From CAVUAT01 sp963848045 (GTDB lineage: Bacteria; Actinomycetota; Thermoleophilia; Solirubrobacterales; 70-9): a DNA stretch of 64,000 bases. Both the position numbers and the translations under genes were made by a program. Shown piece after piece: positions 55,455 to 64,000 of the stretch. Within the stretch, counting starts at the first letter, position 1, and each line of letters starts with the position of its first letter. The notes beneath the pieces were generated by a model. That model ran no database searches, was not told where the DNA came from, and worked only from the letters and a program-made list of their open reading frames with translations. The stretch covers positions 124,001 through 188,000 of the forward strand of contig CAWKCC010000005.1 of assembly GCA_963848045.1 (NCBI GenBank), written 5' to 3'.

Positions 55455-56603
55455 GTGAAGAAGGTGCTGATACTGGGCTCGACGGGGTCGATCGGCAAGC
55501 AGGCGCTCCAGGTGATTGCGGCCTCCGAGGGTGAGCTGCAGGTTGTCGGCCTCTCGGCGCGAGCGAGCTGGGAGGCGCTGCTGGAGCAGGCCCGCGAGCA
55601 CGGCGTACCGGCCGTGGCCGTGGCTGAGCCCGAGGCCGCGGCCCTGGCCGCGGCGCAGTGGTCCGGGCGCGTGATGCCAGGTGAGGAGGGGATTCGCGCC
55701 CTGATCGACGCCTCGGGCGCCGACCTGGTGCTGAACGCGGTGGTCGGCGCCGCCGGGCTGGGGCCGACCGTCGTCGCTCTCACCGAGGGCATCGACGTCG
55801 CGCTCGCCAACAAGGAGTCGCTGGTGATCGGAGGCGAACTGGTCACTGCGCTGGCCGAGGCGACGGGCGCCCGCCTGATCCCTGTCGACTCCGAGCACTC
55901 CGCTCTCTACCAGTTGATCGGCGCCCAGCGCCCCGGGACCGTGACGAAGCTGGTCCTGACGGCCTCGGGAGGCCCCTTTCGCGGTCGCACCGACCTCGAC
56001 CACGTGACCCCCGCCGACGCCCTGGCGCATCCAACCTGGGAGATGGGCGGGCGGATCACGATCGACTCCGCGACGCTGATCAACAAGGGCTTCGAGATGA
56101 TCGAGGCCCATCACCTGTTCGGCGTGCCCTACGCGCAGATCGATGTGGTCGTGCACCCGCAGTCGATCGTCCACTCCTTGATACACCTCAACGACGGCGC
56201 CTCGCTCGCGCACCTCGGCTACCCCGACATGCGGGTGCCGATCTCCTACGCGCTGCACCTGCCCGAGCGAGCCGATGTCGACGTGCCGACGCTCGACCTC
56301 GCTGAGGTCGGCTCGCTCGAGTTCGAGGCGCCGGACCCCGAGACCTTCGCCTGCCTGCGGCTGGCCCGCGAGGCCGGCGAAGCGGGGGGCACCGCTCCCT
56401 GCGTGCTCAACGCCGCCGATGAGGTCGCCGTGGGGGCCTTCCTGGAGGGAACGATCCCGTTCACGGGGATCGCCGCGGTGATCGAGCGCTGCCTCGAGCA
56501 GGTGCCCAGTGGGCCGACGACGCATTTCGACCAGCTCTTCGAGACCGACGAGCGCGCCCGCGAGCACGCGCGCGGCCTGGTCGGGGAGCTCGCGGTCACG
56601 TGA
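55455..56603 (+). CDS. dxr: 1-deoxy-D-xylulose 5-phosphate reductoisomerase
   Basis: Dxr (382 aa) forms 2-C-methylerythritol 4-phosphate from DXP with NADPH, in the non-mevalonate isoprenoid pathway. Motifs are LILGSTGSIGKQALQVI, ALANKESLVIGGEL, IPVDSEHSALYQLIG, LTASGGPFRGR and HPTWEMGGRITIDSATLINK with the metal ligands. The stop overlaps the rseP GTG (GTGA). It works in the same pathway as ispG at 61558 and supplies precursors for uppS. Confidence 0.96.
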   Translation: MKKVLILGSTGSIGKQALQVIAASEGELQVVGLSARASWEALLEQAREHGVPAVAVAEPEAAALAAAQWSGRVMPGEEGIRALIDASGADLVLNAVVGAAGLGPTVVALTEGIDVALANKESLVIGGELVTALAEATGARLIPVDSEHSALYQLIGAQRPGTVTKLVLTASGGPFRGRTDLDHVTPADALAHPTWEMGGRITIDSATLINKGFEMIEAHHLFGVPYAQIDVVVHPQSIVHSLIHLNDGASLAHLGYPDMRVPISYALHLPERADVDVPTLDLAEVGSLEFEAPDPETFACLRLAREAGEAGGTAPCVLNAADEVAVGAFLEGTIPFTGIAAVIERCLEQVPSGPTTHFDQLFETDERAREHARGLVGELAVT

Positions 56604-57808
56604 GCTGGCTGCTGGCCTTCGCCGGGTTCGCCGTGCTGATCATCCTGCACGAGTTCGGGCACTTCATCGCCGCCAAGCGCACGGGCATGCGCGTGGAGCG
56701 CTTCTTCCTCTTCTTCCCGCCGAAGCTTTTCAGCGTCAAGCGCGGCGAGACCGAGTACGGGGTGGGTGCGATCCCGCTGGGCGGCTTCGTGAAGATCACC
56801 GGCATGAACCCCGACGAGCTGGATCCGCAGCGCGACCCGAAGCCCGATCAGGAGGAGGAAGACCGCACACCCGCCGGGCTGCTCAACAAGGTCGAGGCGG
56901 CGGGACAGCGGCAAAGCGAGCCGCTGCCGCCCGACGTGATCGCCCGGGGCTACTACAGGCAGCCTGTCTGGAAGCGGATCGTCGTGATCGGGGCGGGACC
57001 GGCGATGAACCTCCTGATCGCCTTCGTGATCCTGTTCGCTCTCTCCTTCGGGGCCAGGGAGGCGACCGGCCCGGGACTCGAGGTCGCCCAGCTGACCTCC
57101 GACTCGGCGGCGGCGGGGGCGATCCAGGAGGGCGACCGGATCGTCTCGATCGACGGCAAGGCCCTGAACGAGCTCGACTCGGTCGACCGTGCCGAAGCCT
57201 TCCGCGAGCAGATCGGCACCCACACCTGCGCGGGCGCCCCGACCGAGGGCTGCAAGGCGACCACCCCCGTGCAGGTGGTCGTGGATCGCGGCGGCAGGCA
57301 GGTGCCCCTGGCGGTCACGCCGGTCTATGACCCGGGCGTGAAGCAGGCGCTGCTGGGTGTGCAATTCGCCTCGGCGGACGTCGTTCCGGTGAACCCGTCG
57401 GTTCCCGAAGCCGCCGGGCGCTCGCTCGACTTCATGTGGCTGGTCACGAGCCAGACCCTGACCGTGATCTCGCGCATAGTCGACCCCGAGCAGCGCGAGC
57501 AGATCTCGGGCGTGGTCGGCAGCTACGAGACCACGCGCCAGGCGATCCAGTTCGACACCCGCACGGCGTTGACCGTGCTCGCAGTGATCAGCCTCTCGCT
57601 GGCGATCATCAACCTCTTTCCCTTCCTGCCCCTCGACGGCGGGCACATCTTCTGGAGCCTCGTCGAGAAGGTCAGGGGACGTCCCGTCTCGTTTGCCGCG
57701 ATGGAGCGCGCCGGCGCGATCGGTTTCGTTCTGATCCTCTTTCTCTTCTTCATAGGCCTCTCCAACGACATCGGCCGGCTCAGCGGCGAGGGCTTCGACA
57801 TCCGCTAG
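56600..57808 (+). CDS. rseP: Site-2 protease RseP-type metalloprotease
   Basis: A 402-aa intramembrane zinc protease. The active-site motif is LIILHEFGHFIAAKRTGMRV in the first helix, the second motif FPFLPLDGGHIFW lies near residue 340, and a PDZ domain is at about 150-240 (VAQLTSDSAAAGAIQEGDRI). An insertion at ~75-105 is acidic. Such proteases cleave anti-sigma factors or signal peptides. GTG start overlapping dxr, a widespread gene order. Confidence 0.93.
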   Translation: MSWLLAFAGFAVLIILHEFGHFIAAKRTGMRVERFFLFFPPKLFSVKRGETEYGVGAIPLGGFVKITGMNPDELDPQRDPKPDQEEEDRTPAGLLNKVEAAGQRQSEPLPPDVIARGYYRQPVWKRIVVIGAGPAMNLLIAFVILFALSFGAREATGPGLEVAQLTSDSAAAGAIQEGDRIVSIDGKALNELDSVDRAEAFREQIGTHTCAGAPTEGCKATTPVQVVVDRGGRQVPLAVTPVYDPGVKQALLGVQFASADVVPVNPSVPEAAGRSLDFMWLVTSQTLTVISRIVDPEQREQISGVVGSYETTRQAIQFDTRTALTVLAVISLSLAIINLFPFLPLDGGHIFWSLVEKVRGRPVSFAAMERAGAIGFVLILFLFFIGLSNDIGRLSGEGFDIR

Positions 57809-57885
57809 GGCGCGGCACCCGAATTCCCTCCCCGCTCGCGCTGCGGTAGCGTTACCAACAGGGTTCCCAAAGAGAGGAGATCGGG

Positions 57886-59697
57886 GTGGAGGTCACGAGT
57901 TCGGAGCGCTACGCCAGCGGCGGCGAGCTGGGCGAGTTGCCCGCGCCGAACTTGGTCAAGGCGTTCTACGCCTCGGCCGACCGGCTCGGAGACGACCCGG
58001 CGATCCGCACCGAGGACGACTCCTACTCGATCAGCTGGAACGAGCTCCGCGAGCGCGTGCACCGGATCGCCGGCGGACTCGCCAAGCTGGGGGTGAAGAA
58101 GGGCGACACGGTAGCCCTGATGCTCAACAATCGCCCCGAGTTCATCGCCTGCGACCTGGCCGCCGTCTCTCTCGGCGGCGTCCCCTTCTCGATCTACCAG
58201 ACCTCCTCGCCCGAGCAGATCCAATATGTCTGCTCCGACGCCGGCAGCAAGGTCGCGATCGTCGAGAAGATGTTCCTCGAGCAGTTCAAGCAGGCGAGCG
58301 AGCAGCTACCCGAGCTCGAGCAGGTGATCGTCGTCGACGGGGAGGGGGGCGACCACACCCTCGCTGAAGTCGAGCAGATGGACCCGGAGTACGACCCCGC
58401 CCCGATCGTGGATGAGCTGGTGCCCGATGACCTGCTGACCCTGATCTACACCTCAGGCACGACCGGGCCTCCCAAGGGCGTCCAGCTCACTCACCGCAAC
58501 CTGATGGCGCTGGTCGGGGGAGTGGAGGAGATCATCCACTTCCCCGAGCGGGGAGCCAAGGTGATCTCCTGGCTTCCCGCGGCCCACATCGCCGAGCGTG
58601 GCGCGCACTACTACCTCCCTGTGATCCAGGGCGTGGGCGTCACCATCTGCCCCGACCCGCGCAAGATCGGCGAGTCGCTGGCCGCCGTGCGGCCCACCTG
58701 GTTCTTCGCGGTGCCGCGGATCTTCGAGAAGATCAAGGCCGGCATCGAGGCCAACCTGGACGCCCTGCCGGATGAGAAGCGCGTCCCGGCCCAGCAGGGC
58801 CTCAAGGCGGCGATCCAGAAGATCCGGCTCGAGCAGGCCGGAGAGCAGGTGCCCGAGGAGCTGGCGGCGGGAGCAGCTCAGGCCGAGAAGGCGATGTTCG
58901 CCCCCATGCGCAAGCAGCTCGGATTCGACGAGCTCGTCGCCTGCAACGTCGGCGCCGCCCCGACCCCGGTCGAGGTGCTCGAGTTCTTCCACGCGATCGG
59001 CGTCCCGATCGGCGAGCTCTGGGGCATGTCGGAGACATGCGGTGTTGCTACCTGCAACCCGCCCGGGAAGGTCAAGCTCGGCACCGTCGGCCCGCCCGTG
59101 CCCGGCGTCGAGATCATGCTTGCCGAGGACGGCGAGGTGCTGGTCAAGGGACCATCGGTGATGCCGGGTTACCGCAACATGCCCGAGAAGACGGCCGAGA
59201 CCTTCGACTCCGATGGCTGGCTGCTGACCGGCGACATCGGCGAGCTCGACTCCGAGGGTTACCTGAGGATCGTCGACCGCAAGAAGGAGCTGATCATCAA
59301 CGCCGCCGGCAAGAACATGTCGCCGGCCAACATCGAGTCGCATGTGAAGTCGGCCAGCCCGCTGATCGGGCAGGTGGCTGCGATCGGCGATCAGCGGCCC
59401 TACAACGTGGCGCTGATCGTGCTCGACCCCGACTACGCGCCCGTCTGGGCCAAGCAGAACGGGCTGGATGGCAAGTCGGTCGATGAGCTGGCCTCCGAGG
59501 AGAAGGCCCGCGAGGCGATCCAGGCCGCGATCGACGAGGCCAACGAGAGAATGGCGCGCGTCGAGCAGATCAAGAAGTTCACGATCCTCGACACCGAGTG
59601 GATGCCGGGCGGAGACGAGCTCACCCCGACGATGAAGCTGAAGCGTAAGCCGATCGCCGACAAGTACTCCGACGAGATCGAGGCGCTCTACTCGTAG
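57886..59697 (+). CDS. Long-chain acyl-CoA synthetase (FadD15-like)
   Basis: A 603-aa AMP-forming ligase that activates fatty acids with ATP and CoA. The P-loop is LTLIYTSGTTGPPKGVQLTH; ISWLPAAHIAERGAHYYLPV, WGMSETCGVATCNPPGK, DGWLLTGDIGELDSEGYLRI and IVDRKKELIINAAGKNMSP are the ANL core motifs, with a Lys-containing C-terminal hinge TPTMKLKRKPIADKYSDEI. It matches the FadD15/long-chain group rather than a peptide-synthetase domain. GAGAGGAG lies before the GTG start; TAGCGT at about 57847 may be its -10. Confidence 0.9.
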   Translation: MEVTSSERYASGGELGELPAPNLVKAFYASADRLGDDPAIRTEDDSYSISWNELRERVHRIAGGLAKLGVKKGDTVALMLNNRPEFIACDLAAVSLGGVPFSIYQTSSPEQIQYVCSDAGSKVAIVEKMFLEQFKQASEQLPELEQVIVVDGEGGDHTLAEVEQMDPEYDPAPIVDELVPDDLLTLIYTSGTTGPPKGVQLTHRNLMALVGGVEEIIHFPERGAKVISWLPAAHIAERGAHYYLPVIQGVGVTICPDPRKIGESLAAVRPTWFFAVPRIFEKIKAGIEANLDALPDEKRVPAQQGLKAAIQKIRLEQAGEQVPEELAAGAAQAEKAMFAPMRKQLGFDELVACNVGAAPTPVEVLEFFHAIGVPIGELWGMSETCGVATCNPPGKVKLGTVGPPVPGVEIMLAEDGEVLVKGPSVMPGYRNMPEKTAETFDSDGWLLTGDIGELDSEGYLRIVDRKKELIINAAGKNMSPANIESHVKSASPLIGQVAAIGDQRPYNVALIVLDPDYAPVWAKQNGLDGKSVDELASEEKAREAIQAAIDEANERMARVEQIKKFTILDTEWMPGGDELTPTMKLKRKPIADKYSDEIEALYS

Positions 59698-59701
59698 GCC
59701 G

Positions 59702-60457
59702 CTACTTCTTCTTCTTCTTCCGCTTCTTCACGCACTTCTTCTTGGGCTTCTTGCCCTTCTTCTTGATCTTCTTCAGCTTGAAGCCCTTCTTGCACTTCTT
59801 CTTCTTGGCCTTGGTGGCCAGCGGAGGGACGATGGGAGCCGTGACCGGGCACGCGGTCTCGATCGGCGCGGTCGCGTTGGGACGGGGGTCGGGCAGCACC
59901 TCGGAGAAGTCGGCCGCGCTGTCGTTGGTGTCGTCGGGGTCGTCGAGCAGGGTCGCGCAGCCACGCGAGATCGTGCGCCGGAGCGCGCTCCCCGGGGTGA
60001 CGCCCGCGGGGGATGCCACGGCGCTCTGCATGTCCGGCAGGAGGCCCTGGTCCGTGATCCCTCCCCATGCGACGCAGTCGGGCGGCGCGCCGTCGTCATA
60101 GCAGACGGCGCCCCCGCCCCCGCCGATGTCGAGCCCCCCGATGGTGAGATCGGCGTCCACAACCCCTGTGTCGCCGATCAGGATCGTGCTCTGGTTGGCG
60201 CCGCTCGCGACGTCGCTCAAGGCGAAAGGCCCACCGGTCAGGACCCCATTCGAGTTGTAGACCGTGACCGTGTGCCCGCCGACGAGGTTCTGGCCCGCAG
60301 CGGTCATCTGCAGCTCGATGTAGTCGGCGGTCGCCGGGTCAGGGAAGACCTCGCGGACCTTCATCAGGTGGAAGGAGCCCTGGGCCGGGATGGCTGCGAA
60401 CAGCCCGCCGAGGACGAGCAGCAAGGCAAGGCCGGGAACAAGCGCCAGCCTCCGCAT
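59702..60457 (-). CDS. Secreted lamin-tail-like protein with a Lys/Cys-rich C-terminal tail (paralogue 1)
   Basis: A 251-aa exported protein. The ATG at 60457 follows AGGGGAGGG and gives a clean signal peptide (MRRLALVPGLALLLVLGGLF); ATGs at 60475 and 60547 are alternatives. The mature domain (MKVREVFPDPATADYIELQM, VTVYNSNGVLTGG, GDTGVVDADLTIGG) has the layout of lamin-tail/DUF-type beta-sandwiches found on secreted bacterial proteins. The last ~35 residues are almost all Lys with two Cys (KKKKCKKGFKLKKIKKKG). Function unknown; the next minus-strand gene is a paralogue. Confidence 0.7.
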   Translation of the reverse strand: MRRLALVPGLALLLVLGGLFAAIPAQGSFHLMKVREVFPDPATADYIELQMTAAGQNLVGGHTVTVYNSNGVLTGGPFALSDVASGANQSTILIGDTGVVDADLTIGGLDIGGGGGAVCYDDGAPPDCVAWGGITDQGLLPDMQSAVASPAGVTPGSALRRTISRGCATLLDDPDDTNDSAADFSEVLPDPRPNATAPIETACPVTAPIVPPLATKAKKKKCKKGFKLKKIKKKGKKPKKKCVKKRKKKKK

Positions 60458-60667
60458 CCCTCCCCTCGCGAGCATGGCCGGGATCATCTCACAATGACCC
60501 GCTCGTGCCAAGAGGTGGCGGAAGGATCCCTCAGGGGCGGGCGGCATGCTCTCATGAGCAGGGGAGGGCTCCTTGCCGTGTGAACGGGGTCGCCACCGCG
60601 GGTGTCCCCGCTGACGGAATCGAGCCGGTGAAGTTAATCCGACGACCGGAGTCGGGGAACCCCCGCG

Positions 60668-61423
60668 CTACCTCCGCTTCTTGCTCCTCCTCTTCTTCTT
60701 CTTCTTCTTGACGCACTTCTTCTTGCCCTTGATCTTCTTCAGCTTGCGGCCCTTCCTGCACTTCTTCTTCGCCTTCTTCTTCGCTGCCGCGGGAGCAGCG
60801 ATACAGGGGGTACCGCTGGGTGCCATTGCGTTGCTTCGCGGCGAGGGCGGCCCGATCGCGAAGTCCGCGGCGCTGCTGTCGGTGTCGTCGGCGGCATCGA
60901 GCGCCGTCGGGCAGCCCCGCGCCAGGGTCCGCTGCAGCGTGTCGCCATCGCCGAGCACCGCCGGCACGGGGGGGGTCGCCGGCGAGCCTCCCACGAAGAC
61001 GGTGGACGACCCCCAGACCACGCAGTCGATGCCTCCGATCGCGCTGATGCCCTCGTCATAGCAGGCGCTGCCCGCGAAGTAGACGCGCGCGCCTCCATCG
61101 TTCAGGTCCGCGCCCGGAACCAGGCCGCTGCCGATCAGCACCGTGCGCTGGTTGCCGCCGTTGGCGACGTTCGTGAGCGCCACGCTGCCGGTACCGGTGC
61201 CGGTGACGTCGTACATGTGCAGATAGTGAGTGGCGAGGACGTTCTGGCCGTCGGCGAGGAATTGGAGCTCGACCCAGTCGCCGCTGCTGACGGAGTCGCT
61301 CTCGTGGTGGATCTCGCTGATCTTCACGAGATGGTGGTCGGCGCTCGCGACGGGCGCGATGGCCAAGAGCCCGATCGTGCCCAGCAGCGTTCCGCGCGCG
61401 ATGTTCCACAGCCTCTTCCTCAC
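60668..61423 (-). CDS. Secreted lamin-tail-like protein with a Lys/Cys-rich C-terminal tail (paralogue 2)
   Basis: A 251-aa exported protein, paralogous to the previous gene. The GTG at 61423 follows AAGGGAG; a TTG at 61426 is also possible. The signal peptide (RGTLLGTIGLLAIAPVASA) is followed by VKISEIHHESDSVSSGDWVE, YLHMYDVTGTGTGSVALTNV and GNQRTVLIGSGLVPGADLND, matching paralogue 1 blocks (ATADYIELQM, NQSTILIGDTGVVDADL). Both share RTxxRGC...LD..DDT.DSAADF and a Lys-rich tail with two Cys (AKKKCRKGRKLKKIKGKKKC). Function unknown. Confidence 0.7.
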   Translation of the reverse strand: MRKRLWNIARGTLLGTIGLLAIAPVASADHHLVKISEIHHESDSVSSGDWVELQFLADGQNVLATHYLHMYDVTGTGTGSVALTNVANGGNQRTVLIGSGLVPGADLNDGGARVYFAGSACYDEGISAIGGIDCVVWGSSTVFVGGSPATPPVPAVLGDGDTLQRTLARGCPTALDAADDTDSSAADFAIGPPSPRSNAMAPSGTPCIAAPAAAKKKAKKKCRKGRKLKKIKGKKKCVKKKKKKRRSKKRR

Positions 61424-61544
61424 CAAGCGCTCCCTTCCTCGCTGTCCCGCAGCGACGTGGCCGCTAATTGAGGCCGAATCGTATCCGCTGGGGCGCTCGC
61501 CGGCGAGGCGGCGCCATCGCGCGGGTCCCGGAACCGAGCACGGG

Positions 61545-61550
61545 TACCCT
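61545..61550 (+). promoter_or_regulatory. -10 hexamer of a probable leaderless ispG promoter
   Basis: TACCCT lies 7 bases before the ATG at 61558. Confidence 0.5.
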
Positions 61551-61557
61551 GTCCGTA

Positions 61558-62850
61558 ATGGCCTCGAAGCGCCAAATATTCGTCGGCGGCGTGCCGATCG
61601 GCGGCGGGGCCCCCGTGGCCGTGCAGACGATGTGCAAGACCGAGACGGCCAACCTCGAGGCGACGATGGAGCAGATCCGCACGGTCGCCGAGGCGGGAGC
61701 CGACCTGGTCCGCGTCGCCGTGCCCCGCGACAAAGACGTCGAAGCGCTCAAGGTGATCGTCAAGGACTCGCCGATCCCGGTGATCGCCGACATCCACTTC
61801 AACCACACGCTGGCCTTGAAGGCGATCGACGCGGGTGCCCACTGCATCCGCCTCAACCCCGGCAACATCGGCGGCCCCGACAAGGTCGCCGAGGTGGTCG
61901 CAAGGGCGACCGAGGCGAACGTGCCGATGCGGATCGGCGTCAACTCAGGCTCGCTCCCCAAGCATCTGCACGAGCTCGAGCGCCAGAACTCGGTCGAGGC
62001 CCTCGTCGCAGCGGCCGTCGAGTTCGTCGAGATGATGGAGCGCCTGGACTACGAGAACTTCAAGGTCTCGATCAAGTCCACCAACGTCCCCAACACGATC
62101 GCCTCCAACCGCCTGCTCGCCGAGAAGATCCCCTACCCGATTCACCTGGGGATCACCGAGGCCGGAACCAAGTGGTCGGGGTCGCTGAAGTCCTCAGTCG
62201 GCCTCGGCACGCTGCTCGCGGACGGGATCGGCGACACGATCCGGATCAGCCTCTCTACCTTCCACGCGGAGGAGGAGGTCAAGGTCGGCTGGGAGATCCT
62301 CAAGGCGCTGCAGCTTCGCGAGCGCGGCCCGGTGCTGATCGCCTGTCCCACCTGCGGGCGCCTGCAGTTCGACATGGACACGGTCGTGGCCGAGATCGAG
62401 ACCCGGCTGGAGAGCTACGCCGAGCCGATCGAGGTCGCGGTGCTGGGCTGCGCGGTGAACGGGATCGGCGAGGCCTCGCACGCCGACTTCGGGATCACCG
62501 GCGCCAAGGACGAGGGCCTGATCTTCGCCCACGGCAAGCCGCTGCGCAAGGTGAAGACCGATGACCTCGTCGACGAGCTATTCACCGAGATCGACCGCTC
62601 GCTTGACCGCGGCAAGGTCGAGGTCGACGAGGACAAGGCCAGGGTCGGCGCCGACTGGCTGGCGAAGATAGAGGAGGAGAACGCCGGCGAGCTGACGCCT
62701 GAGCGGATCGCCGCGATGGAGGTGGCCGCCGCGCAGGAGAACGGCGAAGTCCAGGACCCCGAGCCGTTCCTGAAGCCCGTGACGCGCGAGAAGGTCGAAC
62801 TGGACGAGGAAGCCTCGCCCACTGCGGGGCGTCGCTTCTCCCGCAGCTGA
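61558..62850 (+). CDS. ispG: (E)-4-hydroxy-3-methylbut-2-enyl-diphosphate synthase
   Basis: IspG (430 aa) reductively opens MEcPP to HMBPP in the MEP pathway using a [4Fe-4S] cluster. The N-terminal TIM barrel has VAVQTMCKTETANLEATMEQ and CIRLNPGNIGGPDKVAEVV; the C-terminal domain carries the cluster Cys residues in LIACPTCGRLQFD and VAVLGCAVNGIGEASHADFG. The C-terminus extends about 50 acidic residues beyond the core. With dxr it supplies isoprenoid precursors. Confidence 0.95.
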   Translation: MASKRQIFVGGVPIGGGAPVAVQTMCKTETANLEATMEQIRTVAEAGADLVRVAVPRDKDVEALKVIVKDSPIPVIADIHFNHTLALKAIDAGAHCIRLNPGNIGGPDKVAEVVARATEANVPMRIGVNSGSLPKHLHELERQNSVEALVAAAVEFVEMMERLDYENFKVSIKSTNVPNTIASNRLLAEKIPYPIHLGITEAGTKWSGSLKSSVGLGTLLADGIGDTIRISLSTFHAEEEVKVGWEILKALQLRERGPVLIACPTCGRLQFDMDTVVAEIETRLESYAEPIEVAVLGCAVNGIGEASHADFGITGAKDEGLIFAHGKPLRKVKTDDLVDELFTEIDRSLDRGKVEVDEDKARVGADWLAKIEEENAGELTPERIAAMEVAAAQENGEVQDPEPFLKPVTREKVELDEEASPTAGRRFSRS

Positions 62851-62886
62851 GGAACCCCGCTCGCGGCCGCTGCGCTGGGCGCCGGG

Positions 62887-62892
62887 TACGCT
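62887..62892 (+). promoter_or_regulatory. -10 hexamer of a probable leaderless proS promoter
   Basis: TACGCT lies 7 bases before the ATG at 62900. Confidence 0.45.
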
Positions 62893-62899
62893 CTCGCGA

Positions 62900-64000
62900 A
62901 TGGCGCGCCGCTCCCGGATCTTCCTGCCGACGCTCAAGGACGCCCCCTCCGACGCGGAGGCGGTCTCGCACAAGCTGATGGTCCGGGCGGGCCTGATCCG
63001 CCAGCTCGGCGCTGGGATATGGACCTACCTGCCCGCCGGCCTGCGGGCGCTGCGGCGAGCGGAGGCGATCGTGCGCGAGGAGATGGACGCGATCGGCGGC
63101 CAGGAGCTGCAGGTGCCCGTGCTGCAGCCCGCGGAGATCTGGAGGCGCAGCGGGCGCTACGGGATCGACGAGCTCTTCAAGCTCTCCGACCGCAAGGGCT
63201 CCGAGCTGGTGTTGGGGATGACGGCGGAGGAGCCGATGGCGTTCCACGTCGCCGGCGAGGTCCGCTCCTACCGCGACCTGCCGCTGCTGCTCTACCAGCT
63301 GCAGACCAAGGAGCGCGACGAGCCGCGGCCGCGGGCCGGGGTGCTGCGCACCCGCGAGTTCACGATGAAGGACGCCTACAGCTTCGATCGTGACTTCGAG
63401 GGGCTCGAGCGCAGCTACCAGCTCAACATCGAGGCCTATGACCGCATCTTCGATCGCTGCGGACTGCGCTGGTACAGGGTCGCCTCGGACGTGGGGATGA
63501 TGGGCGGCTCCGGCGCCCACGAGTACATGGCGCCATGTGAGGCCGGCGAGAACGAGATCGCGCTGGCGTCAGGCTACGCGGCCAACCTCGAGGTCGCCTC
63601 GGCCGATCCCCAGCAGGTGGAGCTGCCCTCGCCGATGGATGCCTACGAGCGGGTCGAGACGCCGGGGCAGAGGACGGTGCAGGAGGTCTCGGGCTCGCTC
63701 GGGGTGCCCTCCGGCGCACTGCTCAAGGCGATTCCTGTGATCGTCGACGGCGCCGAGGGCAGCGGATTCACGGTCGTTCTCGTCCGCGGCGATCATCGCC
63801 TCAATGAGGTCAAGCTGCGCAACCACCTCGGCGGGGACTTCAGGCCGGCCCGCGAGGAGGAGATCTCGGCTGAGCTGGGGCCCGCCGGCTTCGTCGGGCC
63901 GGTCGGCGCCGATGCGCCGGTGATCATGGACTCCGCGGTGCAGGGGGAGTCGTTCATCGTCGGCGCCAACGAGGCCGACGCGCACCTTCGCGGTGTCAGG
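62900..64000 (+). CDS. proS: Prolyl-tRNA synthetase, bacterial type (3' end beyond the window)
   Basis: The first 367 residues of ProS, which charges tRNA-Pro; the frame is open to the window edge. Class II motifs are seen: LGAGIWTYLPAGLRALRRAE (motif 1 region), RAGVLRTREFTMKDAYSFDR (motif 2), and VASDVGMMGGSGAHEYMAP. The segment from about residue 225 (VQEVSGSLGVPSGALLKAIP onward) is the inserted YbaK-type editing domain, which marks the bacterial long form. It follows ispG by about 50 bases, a common order. Confidence 0.95.
   Translation, partial: MARRSRIFLPTLKDAPSDAEAVSHKLMVRAGLIRQLGAGIWTYLPAGLRALRRAEAIVREEMDAIGGQELQVPVLQPAEIWRRSGRYGIDELFKLSDRKGSELVLGMTAEEPMAFHVAGEVRSYRDLPLLLYQLQTKERDEPRPRAGVLRTREFTMKDAYSFDRDFEGLERSYQLNIEAYDRIFDRCGLRWYRVASDVGMMGGSGAHEYMAPCEAGENEIALASGYAANLEVASADPQQVELPSPMDAYERVETPGQRTVQEVSGSLGVPSGALLKAIPVIVDGAEGSGFTVVLVRGDHRLNEVKLRNHLGGDFRPAREEEISAELGPAGFVGPVGADAPVIMDSAVQGESFIVGANEADAHLRGVR

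Overview
The window is high-GC (about 70% by eye) chromosomal DNA from an actinobacterium. I infer the class Thermoleophilia (Solirubrobacterales-like). The supports are high GC with heavy Ala/Arg/Glu coding, an SOS-controlled imuB-DUF6504-dnaE2 cassette, SepF, a MurA with Asp in place of the catalytic Cys, secreted proteins with a SPAMIVAMVALVAALGGTAY-type signal peptide and Lys/Cys-rich tails, and a 23S gene that seems to lack the ~100-nt helix-54 insertion of most Actinobacteria. Nothing looks mobile: no transposase, integrase, phage gene, CRISPR or tRNA was seen.

Layout. 1-9.8 kb: branched-chain amino acid operon (leuC, leuD, a Tam-like methyltransferase, leuB, ilvE, cimA), a DegT-type aminotransferase, argH and a 3-methyladenine DNA glycosylase. 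9.8-14.1 kb: a class A penicillin-binding protein (minus strand) and tyrS. 14.1-19.7 kb: a complete 16S-23S-5S rRNA operon with promoter, a leader terminator, boxA-like sequence, both processing stems and a final terminator; no tRNA in the spacer. 19.7-32.7 kb: a mixed region with GlsB-like and M28 peptidase genes, DUF2269, the SOS mutagenesis cassette, GST, amidohydrolase, a lipoprotein, an isocitrate/isopropylmalate dehydrogenase homologue, a tandem zinc-binding protein, two tandem small-RNA genes, an alpha/beta hydrolase and an HD protein. 32.7-42.5 kb: murA and the histidine genes hisZ-G-D-B-H-A and hisF; between hisA and hisF lie a secreted RNase Sa-like nuclease and its barstar inhibitor. 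42.5-49.6 kb: a PQQ-type beta-propeller, a CCA-adding-enzyme-like gene, then pgeF-yggS-sepF-proC-yggT-lspA-rluD, a division/envelope cluster. 49.7-64 kb: rpsB-tsf-pyrH-frr-uppS-cdsA-dxr-rseP-ispG-proS, a classical conserved string, interrupted by one secreted protein (cdsA/dxr), by an acyl-CoA synthetase and by two secreted paralogues with polylysine tails (rseP/ispG).

How it works together. Most genes form tightly packed operons with 4-base start/stop overlaps (ATGA, GTGA, TTGA). Where a new transcription unit begins, a TANNNT -10 hexamer usually lies 6-8 bases before the start codon, so many mRNAs are probably leaderless.

The most novel-looking element is the pair of intergenic small RNAs at 30.6-31.05 kb. 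Each has a near-consensus promoter, an identically spaced upstream palindrome, a row of GCAA-capped mini-hairpins joined by AUCCA-containing linkers, and a strong terminator. The two copies differ by one repeat unit and show a compensatory base-pair change. I do not recognise the family.
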